Positions 40,701-52,400 of a stretch of 64,000 nucleotides of DNA are shown here, piece by piece. The first letter of the stretch is position 1. Each line of letters opens with the position of its first letter. This stretch comes from Muricea muricata (Eukaryota > Cnidaria > Anthozoa > Malacalcyonacea > Plexauridae). The DNA is taken from positions 46,838,044 through 46,902,043 of the forward strand of contig OY979717.1 of NCBI GenBank assembly GCA_963855995.1, in the 5' to 3' direction. Both the position numbers and the translations under genes were made by a program. The notes beneath the pieces were generated by a model, which worked only from the letters and a program-made list of their open reading frames with translations, did not search any database and was not told the DNA's origin.

Positions 40701-41247
40701 TAGTGAGTTGATATGTAGAAGTACTGAGTAGATATGTGAAAATAGTGAGTTGATATGTAAAAATTCTGAGTAGATATGTGAATAAAATGAGTTGATATTT
40801 GATAATACTGAGTTGATGTGTGAAAATATTGAGTTGATATATGAAAATACTGAGTTGATATGTGAAAATACTGAGTTGATATTCGAAAATATTGAGTTGA
40901 TATATGAAAATACTGAGATGATATGTGAAAATTTTGCGTTGATATGTGAAAATAATGAGTTAATATGTGAAAATAATGAGTTGATATGTGAAAATGCTGA
41001 GTTGATATGTGAAGATACTGGGTTGATATTTGAAAATATTAAGTTCTTTATAAGAGTTGAAGTGAGCCTTCTGGGCTTCCATAATATTGTATACGTACAT
41101 TTTGGTCATCGTAAAAATCGCCAACAATACTTTGAACTAAATTTTCTAAGCTTTCTAATTTGAGTGAATTTGCTTTATCTGTCGAAATATAAAGCGTTTT
41201 ACATCGCTCGTAGGAATGGCCTATAGTACTTTTACTTGCACACTCAT
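37707..41247 (-). pseudogene. PB1-domain, coiled-coil, zinc-knuckle protein, split by a transposon
   Basis: On minus, the ATG at 41247 opens MSVQVKV. After an in-frame TAG and a frameshift comes a PB1-type domain (KLESLENLVQSIVGDFYDD, VRIQY). A 1.8-kb element then interrupts it, and the OPCA-like RDDEGTFVTISNESDVLDAI resumes right after. Downstream are a charged coiled coil (KKRELDIEKKKEKLYDLEMK) and a zinc-knuckle cluster, CRSCHLRLGHTARNCEYGKC...CGEEKLHPGE (about 38770-38690). After a frame break near 38640 come another coiled coil, GGRIPPKHKLSDIL, and a Q/S-rich tail to 38008 or 37707. PB1 modules self-associate; zinc knuckles bind nucleic acid. It lies inside transposon TIRs, so I infer an accessory protein. 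Confidence 0.68.
39282..41083. mobile_element. 1.8-kb transposon with subterminal minisatellites, inside PB1 gene
   Basis: Ends TATGGAAGCCCAG...CTGGGCTTCCATA with inverted AGGCTCAC and AAAGAACT. The duplicated target ATATTG flanks both (39276-39281, 41084-41089). Just inside lie mirror-image arrays of a ~20-bp unit (TATTTTCACATATCAACTCA) at about 39330-39640 and its inverse at 40640-41050. Further in is another inverted block (about 39665-39800 vs 40480-40615). The core (39800-40480) has one 78-codon frame of unknown nature. Confidence 0.85.
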
Positions 41248-41460
41248 CTTTACACTGTACCAGAGTCTCTCAAACCAGCGCACGCGTTTTTGAAACATGT
41301 GAGTGAGAAACGGAAAACACGTCACACTAACACTTAAAACTCATTGGTTCGCGCAACGTGACGTTTGACATGTAAACAAACGCGTTTTCAAAGTAGCACC
41401 GAACGGTTGCTCGAAAATGGTAATAGTTCGAACGACAGGAGAATTGCCCTTTTCCCATCG

Positions 41461-41548
41461 ATGGTTAACGGCGTAAATATTGACGAAATGTTCGTTGATT
41501 GCGATGGTCCTACACTGGTAAAAGTGCATTCTAGTTGTGTTTTTAAGG
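41461..41548 (+). other. Possible exon fragment
   Basis: MVNGVNIDEMFVDCDGPTLV... runs to a GTAAAT donor at 41549. Coding-like, but no partner exon was found before the next transposon at 42172. Confidence 0.25.
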
Positions 41549-42499
41549 TAAATAATTTTATAGGTTCAATTTGTACTGATGGGTTGCATATTATATTGAA
41601 ACTAGATATTATATATAGTGTGAGAAATTGAGTGGATCTTTGTATTCATATTGTCATAATTGTGTATCTATATGTTGCACACGCACTGTACACATGTTTT
41701 ATTTAATATTATCTAGTTCTTTGACCCTAATGACCAGCTAGATGGAGGTGAAAAACTATTCAGTAATATTATTTTGTGGGAGTTTGATATTTTATCATAT
41801 ACTCAGTACTGAAAATGATGAACTGGATAATTTACTTCCTCCAGTTGACTTACATCGGGCAACGACTGTAGCAATACACCCTTCATTTTATTAGGTTAAC
41901 TAAAACCATTGCAGTCAAATCAGGTGTTCTGTACACCCCAATATTGCAACATTGCCGTTGTTATCAATATTGTAATGTTCATGCGCTAATTGCTCCGAGC
42001 AAGTTGCACCGGAACTTGCAATTACATACTTAAAACATTAAAGTCATAAAGCAAATACTTCTTAGGGGTTTTGTATATCTGCATCTCTCAAATTTACAGT
42101 AGATTTAATTGCTTAGCAGTATTTTTATCACAGAAAATATGCAATGAAAATATTCAAATCAACAAATTTGCCAACCTCGTACCCAGGCTCTTTTACCTAC
42201 GCCCGGCGCTCCGGCAAAGACCCTGGCTGGGGCTGGTCACGTGAACACCAATATTTTTGGTGGTAAATTAAAAATTACGTAGGGAGGGGTGGTAGGGGTG
42301 CAGTATTTAGCGAAGGAATTTTTTTACAGGTTTAGCTCGAATCTGAAATTGTTCCAAGTGCAATATTTCCAAAATATATTTGTATACAAACGCCGTTGAG
42401 AGTAATAATAACATTACATCACATAAATAGAGTATTAAATTACATTTTGATCATGGAACTGGATCATATTTCAAGTCACTGTTCATTCATCTTGCGTCG

Positions 42500-45400
42500 A
42501 TGGCCGGCAAAGACACGCCAAAAAAGCTCTATAAAAAGCTATCTGGATCGACGGTTATTTCGCGCTGCAGACTTTGCGATTCTGTTGCGGATCCAAATTA
42601 CAGCAGAAATTTGTTTCGAGACGCAAATATTTTACGCAACGCTGAAGCAGTTTACGGTGGTAAGCTTCCACAAGATACAAACCTTCCGCACTTGGCTTGT
42701 CGTGCATGTGTAAGAAGATTGAACAATTTCAGCCAATATAGAAACGTTATAACTGAGACGCAAAAAAAGTTAACAACTGAAGACGTTCGCACTAAACGTT
42801 GCTTAGAATTATCGCCGTCTGTAGCCAAACCCCCAGCAAAAGTTCAAGCAACTGGGGGATCTCGCCGACGAAGTCTTGATTTTTCCTCCGCTGGTGCGCC
42901 AGGACAATCTGAAAGCTCTTTGCATGTAAGTAAATTTTACTCCAGTGATTTTTATCTATAGATTTTTTTTTTGACTATTTAACCCTATGAATAATGCATG
43001 CTTTGATGCCCGTGCCAAATTTAGTATATTATGAATATGCATGTTAAATTTTATACCAGGCTTTCTTTCTAAATTTTCTCGAAATTAAATGATGATCTGC
43101 ATGGTTATCTAGTCACTTTGGAATACATGCTTCGAGGATATTTATAGATATATGTATCAATTCTGCTTTATAGAGCGGGGAAGTATTATACAAAGCAAAC
43201 AAAGAGCTTATTGATGTTGCCAGAAGAACTGAACCATCTGTTCTAAGACAAAGGGGTTATGATGGCATGTCAAGTGACAGTTGGATGTCAGAGGTGTTAG
43301 AGGAGTTGGCTACCAGGTGTCCAGTTACCAATGGCATTCTTTCAACTCTTCTGGAAAGCAGCATCTACCCAGAAAAAAAGCTTCCTGCAGTATGCTTAAT
43401 TTATGGCATCATGAAGTTCTTACGATGCCATGAGTTAAGCAGAATTCAGAGAATCAATTCTGTTTTGTTGATAGAAGGCCAGTCATCTGTAAATGTAAGT
43501 CATACTTTAATACTTGAAGATTTTGTTAAACTATGATTTCAGTTTTCATCCTAGTAATCAAATGTAAGTATTAATCAGTTTTTCAGTGCCATTGATCCAT
43601 TAAGCAGCAAAGCTTGGCACCTCATTGACAAGTATAACAAATGTCTGTCATTATGCAAGTAAAAAATAAGTGTTGTGCACTGGGGTGCATTGCAGCTCTA
43701 CGGGTTAACTAATCTATTGAGCTACAGCAGTGGCGGATCTAGCAAAATAAATTACCACAGCTCATTCTAGGATATATTTACATTTCAAAATACCTTCAAA
43801 GCAACTTCATTGGTTAGATTTTATTCTTTTGAAATTCACAACTTATGACATTGTTATAAAGTTATTTTGAATTTTAAATTGAGCTGCTATAATTTATTTT
43901 GACTTACCCTGGATCTGCCATTGAGCTACAGAGCTTCCCCATTGACTTGCAAAATCATCTTGCCTAAGTGTCCTGGTTACATTTTCTCATAAGTCGTTTC
44001 TAACACTAACAACTGTGCTTGTTACCCCACTTTTTTACTTGTCTAACACAAGGCAATTTTACTTGCCAATAAAACATCTTTAATAAATAATAAATAACAA
44101 ATAGTCAACCCAGTTAGCTGCAATGTAGCCAAGTGCACCTGCTTACTTTTTACCTGTGCAATGCAAAACTATTTTGCTTGCAGTGGGATTAAACTTAGCC
44201 TCTTAGTGGGTTAACTATGATGGTTCTAACATACAGTACTCAGATGCAGGGATTGATAATTCTTCTGAACCTCTAAAACAATCTAAAGCTTCCAAAACTC
44301 TATTAATTTTAAATTGAAGGGGTAAAATTCTCAACTGAGTGTCAGAGTAAAATGTAAAACATGAAGAAATTTTTGATTACATGTTTGCATAAATACATTA
44401 TGAGGTATGATTAGTAATTAATATACCTTGGAAACCTAATGTCTGAATAATTTTTTATGAATAAATTCTTTTAGCTGATTTCCCGCTTGAATAAATATGG
44501 TTTGTGCCTTGAACCAAACATGAAGTATCCCCTTCTCGATGACATTGGAAAGCAATTTATTGATCACGCTGCAGAATTGGTGAAGGCTGGCCATAGGTTT
44601 GTTTATGTACTAGACAATATTGATTGGGAGGAGAAGACACATGACATGAGGCAGGAAGTGCAAAACAAGAGTGTTCATGCTGTGGCAACAAGTATTGTAT
44701 TCAACAGGGTTTCTGACAAAGGATTGCCCGATTCAGGTCCTCAGCAAGATCTGAAGGATTGCAATGTTCATCAGTTGGTGGATATCAGTCCACTGGAATT
44801 GGAGGCAATTCGAAACCGATATAGAATACTTGTTGCCAAGCTTTTATTTGAACATTTCCCTTGTTTTGCAATGTTCAAACCATATATGTCTGAAAGCACT
44901 GTTTGCAGTCATGCTGAAGAAATGGCAAGAAAGTCAGAAGTCATCACCATGCCTGTCGTCATGAAAGATGAAAAGAAATACGCTGAGGTTGTGGACGTTC
45001 TGGACCAGCTTGAAAAGTGGACACATGAAATATATACAGCTGCTGGACTGTGCTCACCAAATACAGAATCCAGTGATGATACCACCCCCACAATTGGAAC
45101 CACGTCTAGACCAGACCAACCTGCTTCACATTTCCCTCCAGTTGCTTCTGACTGTGATCCATTGCATGGTGTAAAAATACCATGCTTTGGTGATCAACTC
45201 ACTCGAGTTCGCTTCGCTGGAGCACGAGATCTTCGAGCTGGATGTCACTCGGCAAAGCAAAGGTTGGACCACCTGTATCCAATCTGTATTGTGGATTGGC
45301 ATACCAAGAGAAGTTTCTTGAAGGTACTATATGATATTTATATGATACAATTTAATTGTTAGGTCAACTGACTACAGTACATAAAAACAATCATTAAAAC

Positions 45401-46450
45401 AACAATCACATGAATGTAATGCCAGGGTTAAAATAAAGGCGTTTGCTCAGATGAATTTGTCACTGGAGATGTGGGCTTCCTGCATGGAAGGTGATGGTGA
45501 AAACATCGATCATGATAGAAAATCATGATTAAAATCACCGCTAACATTTGTGCAGTACTTAACGATGCAATATTTTGAGAAAATAACTTACTGCTAGCGT
45601 AGCATTAGTAAAAAAAATTGAGCTATGCCTGTACAGCATTGGTGATACAAAACACAAACCAACAGCGAACGGTCCTCATGGTGACTTGCATGCTTTGAAA
45701 GAAGATTACAAGCAAACGTACCTACGGAATGCAATAGACAATTTTCTGGACGAGTTTGTTTTTCATGGTGACGATAAGGTGACAGATGGCATTTGGTGTT
45801 ATGGGGTTAACCTTATTAAGTGTTTCTTGATACTGGCTGATTTTAAGGATGCTGTATCCACGGGTAATGGTGATCACTTATTGATCCTAAGAAAGCTGCT
45901 CTTAATCCATTTCTTCTCAACACCCGGATTCAATGAGTTTGCAATCGAGATGCTCATCAATATCCTCCAATGCGAAGTGCTGCTATCAAAAGCAGAGGCC
46001 AAACGCTGCAAATGGGCTGCTACGGTTAATTGGAAAGGCGGCTCCGGTAAAAATATAGAAATTGATTTATTCCAGGAAAACCGGAACTGCGAAATGAAGA
46101 AGCTCATTAAGTCAATGGGTGCCAACAAGACTGAAAAGGCAATCACTAGGGCGAGCAAGGCTTCAGGTGGTGTTTCAAAGATTGTTGAGGCATATCAGCA
46201 CCAAGTGCACATTCACCCTAAGTCAACAACCCACTCCCATAAGTCAAGCAATGATGAAAAAATAATAAGCTCGACTTGCGAGGCTAAGACCTTTTGCAAA
46301 GAAGGAAGAACATTTGAGTCTTTCCTACAAATTTCAAGTGACCCAACATTCTCGTTTGACAAAAAGAAATTTGCGGAATGGATTCAACGACACAAAAAGA
46401 ACATTCTAGTGCACTATACAGTTGCTGATGATGAAGAAAGCAGTGAATAA
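42500..46450 (+). CDS. Academ-type transposase-like protein (Zn-finger + DUF6589-like)
   Basis: Exons 42500-42925, 43174-43494 and 44475-45323 join in phase 0 with GT/AG sites. A terminal exon (about 45610-46450) carries the C-terminus; its acceptor is uncertain and a short piece may be missing. The N-terminus (residues 23-70) has CRLC...CRAC spaced like a ZAD/THAP-type zinc finger. The middle has HRFVYVLDNIDWEEK, a likely catalytic-Asp strand. The end has GVNLIKCFLILADFKDAV and RCKWAATVNWKGG, typical of the DUF6589 proteins amplified in cnidarian genomes. Role: probably binds the TIRs and cuts and joins DNA. The MITE at 43728 lies in intron 2, so it need not disrupt the gene. Confidence 0.72.
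43728..43923 (+). mobile_element. hAT-type MITE, copy 3
   Basis: CAGTGGCGGATCTAG start, exact 8-bp TSD AGCTACAG (43720-43727, 43924-43931). About 90% like copy 1, with a small deletion after the TIR. Confidence 0.93.
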
Positions 46451-46740
46451 TTAGACTTCTATGTACTGCACATGTAAATAATGTTTGGCTCTTAGTTATA
46501 TATCACTAGTAAGCACTGTTTCCAACAATAACTTGTAATATATTTTTTCTTCAACAAAATATTTAATTTATATGTTTTTAATTAACTGTTCTATAAGAAT
46601 AAATGTATATAATAGACTATTCAATATAATTTGCATGTTTCCACGTTTAAGTGACTTTGCTTGTCCCACATTAAAGTACGTCCACAAATTACCACATGGG
46701 TGATGTTTCTTAATTCATACTTCTCTTAAATAAATTCATA

Positions 46741-46979
46741 ATAGACCTTATGTTTAATGACGTCATTTTGTGGTCACGCGATTGAAAATGTTTGAAAATG
46801 GTTGTATTGTTGAACATTTTAAAGAAGGAAAGGCTTAGTTGTATAATAAATATTCTAACTTATTTGTTCGAATTGTTATTTTAAGCCAAATAAGATTTTC
46901 AAAACATTCAAGAGTAGCCATTTTCAAATGATTTTAGACTTCGTGACAACAAAATGAAGTCATTATGCATAAGGTCTAT
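46741..46979. mobile_element. 239-bp MITE with TA target duplication
   Basis: ATAGACCTTATG at the left is inverted at the right (CATAAGGTCTAT). TA flanks at 46739-46740 and 46980-46981. A relic of the same terminus (ATAGACCTTATGCATAA) occurs in chitinase intron 1 at about 20532-20550. Confidence 0.83.
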
Positions 46980-47502
46980 TACTAACAATTTATGAGCAAA
47001 CAGAGCATACTCTTCGATACAAGTGTACTTTAAACCCCCAGTATGCCCAACTCATTTTTTTAATTGCCTAACACAATTTTAACTGTTAGAGGGCAAACTT
47101 GGCTGGTCAAATGGCTGAATTGGCTTATGCACTGCTGATTCAGTTTTGGGGCAAGTTGCACAAAAGCTAAATAGCACTATTCACATGACAGTAATTTTTC
47201 TTAACATGTTCAGTAACTGAGAAAATCAGATTTAAGTTCAGAATTTTCACAGTCACTCTGTACAAGTCATGAGTTTAATTGCAGCTGTTAAAAATCACTA
47301 TCCACTTGATTAGGGCTATCCACCTTAAGTATAACTGGTCACTGGTGTTTTGTTAATTGGCATGAGACAAATAGTTGCACATTGTTTGGCAGTGCGCATC
47401 TGGTTAGCAGTTTACCTTTTCAGAATCAATATCTAAATAAATGCTAATATCTAAATCATACTGATATATGAACTGTAGTATCACAATTTTTCCAACATTT
47501 TC
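46980..47502. other. Intergenic within AcademH-like element
   Basis: AT-rich; separates the two convergent genes. No feature seen. Confidence 0.5.
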
Positions 47503-49278
47503 CTAGTGTTCAGATGGAAAATAGTTCATTAATTGCAAACATTGTACGAGAAGTTCCAGACAGCTGGGACAGTCACAGTCTTTCTCACAGACATCACAAC
47601 AATTGTGTAATGGCTTGGTAGCTACATCTTTTTCATAATAAAATGACTGCTACAATAATTTTCTCAAACAAATATCTTTACTCATACAAAAAGCCCGCAT
47701 ATCATCCTGCATTCCAACTCTATTTTTTGCAATGTCTCTGTTGTTATAATACAGTAAAGCAGTTGACTGTTATCCATCTCTGCCAGCACGCCCAGTCTGT
47801 TGAAAATAAGCCTTTACTGAACTTGGTGGTCCAATATGAATAATTTGGGGTATGTCCCGAATGTCAACACCCATGCCTATTGCAACAGTTGCAAAAACAA
47901 CACGAACAATGCCTGCTTCTGAACTCATCTGCTTCAGGATCTCTTCCTTCATTTCACTGGTCTGTGGAGCATGGAATTGTGCAAACAGCCTATTGGAAGG
48001 AACTGATGCACAACCAGGAGGGAAATACTGTTCATCACCGAGAACATGCTCAAATAGTTTATAAGCAAATCCACATAACCGCAGTGGTATATAAACTATT
48101 GTAAGTGGATACTCAATCTTTTTCTGTTGCAGGGCCTTGGCAATCGGTATCAAAATTGACTGTATGGCATCAACATCTTGCCCACTACGAAAAATCTTTT
48201 TGTAGCAAATATTCTTTCTATCAGGGTTTGTGACAATGTGTTTGCAATTTTTCAAGCCCAGTGAGTCCTGTATGCATTTCATATCACTTCTACTTGCAGT
48301 TGCTGTCATTGCTAAAACTGGTACATCTGGAAACATTGCACACAAAACTCCTAATTTTCCATAGTCTGTTCTAAAATCAGACCCCCTACAATTAAATAAA
48401 AAACATAGTTTGGCATATATGTATTAAAAATTTAAATGGAGAAGGGTTCTTGGCGCTTTTCTCCTCAAACTGAAATCCATTAGATACCAGCCTTGTGCAC
48501 CAAACGCTATCACTACACAGTTGCCAATTTGTTTGTTCTGTCATTTTTCATACACTAGCTAGTGCGTTACTGCGTTTCTGTTTAATAAAAACGTATTAAA
48601 TGTTGATACTAACCAGTCCAAGATACAATGCGCTTCATCTATGACAACAGCCACAACATTCTTCTGATACGTTTGGCTCAGCAACAATTCTCTTCCATAT
48701 TTGCTCGAAATAAGAGCTTCTGGATGTGAAAAAACAATTTGATAATCACCGTCACGTAGCTTTCTCTTCTCACATAGCCGAAAATCAATGTCAACATTAA
48801 AAACGTCGTCATCATCGTCTTCATCTCTTGTCAATTCCTTAACATCGATAACCGACGCTTGTATGCCACTTGACTCGCGTAAACGAGCAATTTGGTCATT
48901 CATCAACGAATTTAAAGGTGACACCACGATAATAATGGAGTTAATCCCTGCCATAGATATCTCCTTCGAACTTCTCCAAGCACGTCTCCAAATTTGAAAT
49001 ACATCGCTACCCAAGTTGTATTTCGCAAACAACAACATTGGCAGAAGGTGGAAAATTAAGGACTTGCCATAACCCGTAGGCAAAACACACATTAAATCCA
49101 CTTTTAAATACAAACACTCCATACAAAGAACTTGTTTTGGTTTCAGTATTCTATTCTCATAAATACTATTTAAAACCGCAAATTCTAAACGCGAGAAAAA
49201 AGCAATGTACTCCAACATGGCGGCAGTTGCGAAAGAAGTCATACGAAGTGGAAGCATGTAATTTGATACTTTACGCAC
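47503..49278 (-). pseudogene. RecQ-family helicase, two exons, two nonsense codons
   Basis: Unwinds DNA 3'-5'. Exon 1 (49278-48614) has the Q-motif region LKPKQVLCMECL, Walker A PTGYGKS, VVSPLNSLMNDQ and IDEAHCILDW. The intron has GT and AG ends. Exon 2 (from 48385) opens WGSDFRTDYGKLG, the aromatic-rich loop that couples ATP and DNA in RecQ, then MTATAS, VFATVAIGMGVDI and motif VI QQTGRAGRDG. A TAA follows at 47772-47770. The same frame continues with STALLYYNNRD, CLRKLL, a second stop, then LHNCCDVCEKDCDCPSCL, a RecQ-type zinc domain, to a stop at 47503. The core helicase motifs are intact; only the zinc domain is cut off. Position inside TIRs marks it as a transposon gene. Confidence 0.85.
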
Positions 49279-49446
49279 CCCCCCTCAGGCAATAAAATTT
49301 TGAATTGTCACGTGACCAGCCCCAGCCAGGGTCTTTGCCGGAGCGCCGGGCGTAGGTAAAAGAGCCTGGGTACGAGGTTGACCATGCATTCGCATTCTGT
49401 TCTTACTACATTGGGAAGAAGAGCAATGTTCTGTGAACGGTAAAGA

Positions 49447-52400
49447 ATGGCTTTTTGTTCGTCAGTTGTGAAACATGGCTACGAAGACTGTCGATTTGAG
49501 AAAGATGTCGACGAAAATTTTCACTGTTCTATCTGCTACAACGTGCTTAAAGAACCAAGAATGTGCAGAAATAATGAACATCTCTTTTGCCTTGATTGTA
49601 TCACTGAGCATCTCCGTGTCAATTCTCAAACTTGTCCTGAATGCAACGAACATTTGAGCGTCGATACGCTTCGCAGAGCGCGTTTGGCGAATAAATATTT
49701 GTCTAAACTAAAGATAAATTGTGATCATGCCAGTCGAGGATGCCCTGAGTTTACTTGTCTTGAACAACTCAAAACTCACGTTGCCACTTGTGGCTATGCG
49801 CCTGTGTTATGTTCAAACGCAGAGTGTGGTATGGAGATTAACAAGCAAGATAAGGTCCGTCATGAGATTGAAGTATGTGAATATAGGAGAGTGAAATGTC
49901 ATGACTGTGCACAGATACAGGAAGATGTTGAAACATTGAAAAGAAATTTATTAGAACATGATGAGAAACTGCAGGCAACCAAAGAAGAAATCAAGAATAA
50001 TCATGTTGAAATGAAACAGGCTGTGGGAAAGTTAGATGCAAAAGTGGAAGCATTGAAGACCAGTCAAGATCAAATCACAGAGTATTATACAGAGGGCTCA
50101 CTTCATCACTTTTCCTATGATTTTTGCGTAACGGCCTTTTGCTAGCAAGTGCGCTGAAGAGAGGTCGTCACCCTCCTGGAAAATTCAAAATGGCGGCGAT
50201 ATTTAGGAGCGGAAAGACGGCGGTATAGAAAGATTTTAACAAAGATAAAGCAAAGATGCGTACACAGTGCATATTATTTTTTGAAAAACTGGAAAGTAAT
50301 ATATTTTACATCTATGTCCAAATTGCAAGCCATGGGAAATGTGTTTATAGCGATTTTATGCAAGCCTTGTTCTTTAAAGTTTCCTAGTTTCCTAATCGTT
50401 TGAGTGGGAAATCAACACTGTCGTTCTGGCTTTTACTTTAAGGAACTAGTACGGAAACGAAACTTTAAAAACCTCACAAAATCTTTGGCTGAACGCTGTC
50501 AGCTTAAAGAATGTGGAAATTTTTCTGATGTTGACGAGGCTCCACAATCCAGTATGGAAAGTATGGCAAATGCACACCCAAGAATTTTTGTTGCGTTCAG
50601 GTTTGCACACTTGATTACGATTCTTGCGCTGAAAGCGCAAGGTATGTAGGGAGTGTGAAAGACTTGGAGAGGTCTGGAGGATGCATAGAAAAAGGCGAAA
50701 ATTTAATATCTTGTGATTTGGGTAGTCAATAAGGAGTGTGATATTTTTATTTGAAGAATGCATTAATTATACACGTTGAAGTTTAACTTTAATTTATCAT
50801 TGATCAGTGCTACTTGTCTAATAAACATGCACACTTGAGTGCACTTGACATGGTTTTGCACACTGCACACTTGGATTTTTTGTATGCACACCCGAGATCT
50901 CGTCGAAAACAGCCATACTTTCCATACTGGTCCACAATCACACCCATTGTTTTCTTCTGAACGAAACTTTGGCACCCTAAACTTGGCCAACGAAGAAACA
51001 CACATTGAGAGAGAAATCAAATGTTTCGAGCTTACTACCAGGTATCCAGCTTTGGAATGTATATAGGGCATCTTGCTATGGAACCAAGTTTAAAAGTGGT
51101 GGCATTGTCATTTGTAGTGTTGATGAGTCCATTAGACCCATCTTTGGAACCATATGTGTGCTTTGGATAATCAGCGACTTTATTTATATTGAGTATATGC
51201 CATTGGAAACACTTTGTTTTAGTGAGCAGTTCCAGGCTTACCATGTCAAGATGTGTGAGGATGTTGGAACACAAAGTTCTGTTCCTATGAAAGTCTGGTA
51301 GACTTCAATGTTTTTCACTATCATGAAGACAACAATTATATGTGCCAGTGAAATATGATATACTTGAGTTGATGGAATAGCATTTAAAGGAAGATAATCC
51401 CTTGAAATATCCAGAACAGATGCCCAATGACTACCAGATTAAGTAGAATTAGTATCAGGTCCAGATGATGGGATTTATGACACCTTGTTGAAGTACATAA
51501 TAAAGATGTATTTTATGCGCAATAGCTGACTTGTAAGCTTTTTTGTTGGAAGTTGAAAAAAAATTAAATCAGCTTTCTCATTCATGATATTGGGGCTAAT
51601 CCAGATCAATGATATCCAGTTCAGGATTTGCCTTGCAAGGTAACATTAAAACCTCAGTCTGGTGTCTGTGACCATTCCAGTGTATAATTAACATGTGTCA
51701 ACTGTTACAATATGAACTGTATAATTACAACATGAGAGATATGTTTCACTGCCGTGTGGTCCTACTGATTATTCTCTTTATTGTGGTATTTCCTTTATTG
51801 TAGCAATTTCTTTTATAAGGGACAGGTCAGAAATTAAAAGGGTAGGGAGGGGTGGAAACATGGGTAGCATCATAACTTTTTAAGACCCTAAATTGATAGT
51901 TGAACCAAATATATAGCACCATTAATATCTGTTTTAAGTATACTGTGTACCAACAGAGATATACCACCACTGAAGCATAAACAAGAATGACCCTCCCCTT
52001 TAAGCAGCTCATTTTATCTTGACCCTCCCATTTCTAGGGTCTTGAAATGACCCTCTTTATGTTTTCTACCCTTCCCCTTGTTAAAATCTCTAACACGTTC
52101 CCTAAGATCTTTCTATCTTATAAAGTATTTTTAGCGAGTAGGTTATAAGAATAAACCATTAAATACTACATCTACATTTTAATTCACACTAGTACTCGCA
52201 ATAGTACTCTGTGATCAAATCAAGCAAGATCAACAACAAGTTAAGAAAGAAGTAAAGGAAAGTCTTTCAAAAGTGAGCAAAGATGTGGACGAAGTCAAAG
52301 TCATGATGATTCAAGTGTTAGAGAAGTTAAACATGCTTGAACAGCATAGCAAAGTGTCATCTTCAATTGCAGGAATATTGGATACACCAAGAGGAAATAT

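Larger units (their letters stand above)
34885..41423. mobile_element. 6.5-kb two-gene Tc1/IS630-like transposon
   Basis: TIRs of about 150-180 bp start TTACCATTTTCGAGCAACCG at 34885, inverted at 41404-41423. TA dinucleotides (34883-34884, 41424-41425) flank both, as for Tc1/mariner/IS630 insertions. The left TIR has an extra ~20 bp around 34960. Each TIR leads within about 25-65 bp into a start codon: a DDE transposase on plus (from 35131) and a PB1/zinc-knuckle protein on minus (from 41247). The genes converge. A later 1.8-kb transposon lies inside the second gene. Confidence 0.8.
42172..49380. mobile_element. AcademH-like DNA transposon with transposase and RecQ helicase
   Basis: TIRs of about 74 bp, near-identical, start CAACCTCGTACCCAGGCTC at 42172 and are inverted to end at 49380. 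Two convergent genes lie inside: a multi-exon transposase-like gene (plus) and a RecQ-family helicase (minus). Academ elements that carry a helicase form the AcademH lineage; gene content and size fit. No clear target duplication (flanks TGCC / ACCA). Two younger MITEs sit inside (43728, 46741). The right end lies 66 bp upstream of a RING-kelch start codon. Confidence 0.82.

Noticed and set aside
39330..41050. CRISPR-like array
   Set aside because: The ~20-bp units are contiguous tandem repeats without unique spacers, and this is an animal genome.
44487..45362. DUF6589-like gene as a host gene
   Set aside because: It lies inside near-identical TIRs with a RecQ helicase, so a transposon gene is more likely.
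50404..51301. Open frames of 60-105 codons in the insertion of kelch copy A
   Set aside because: No motif, overlapping on both strands, and partly made of an inverted repeat.
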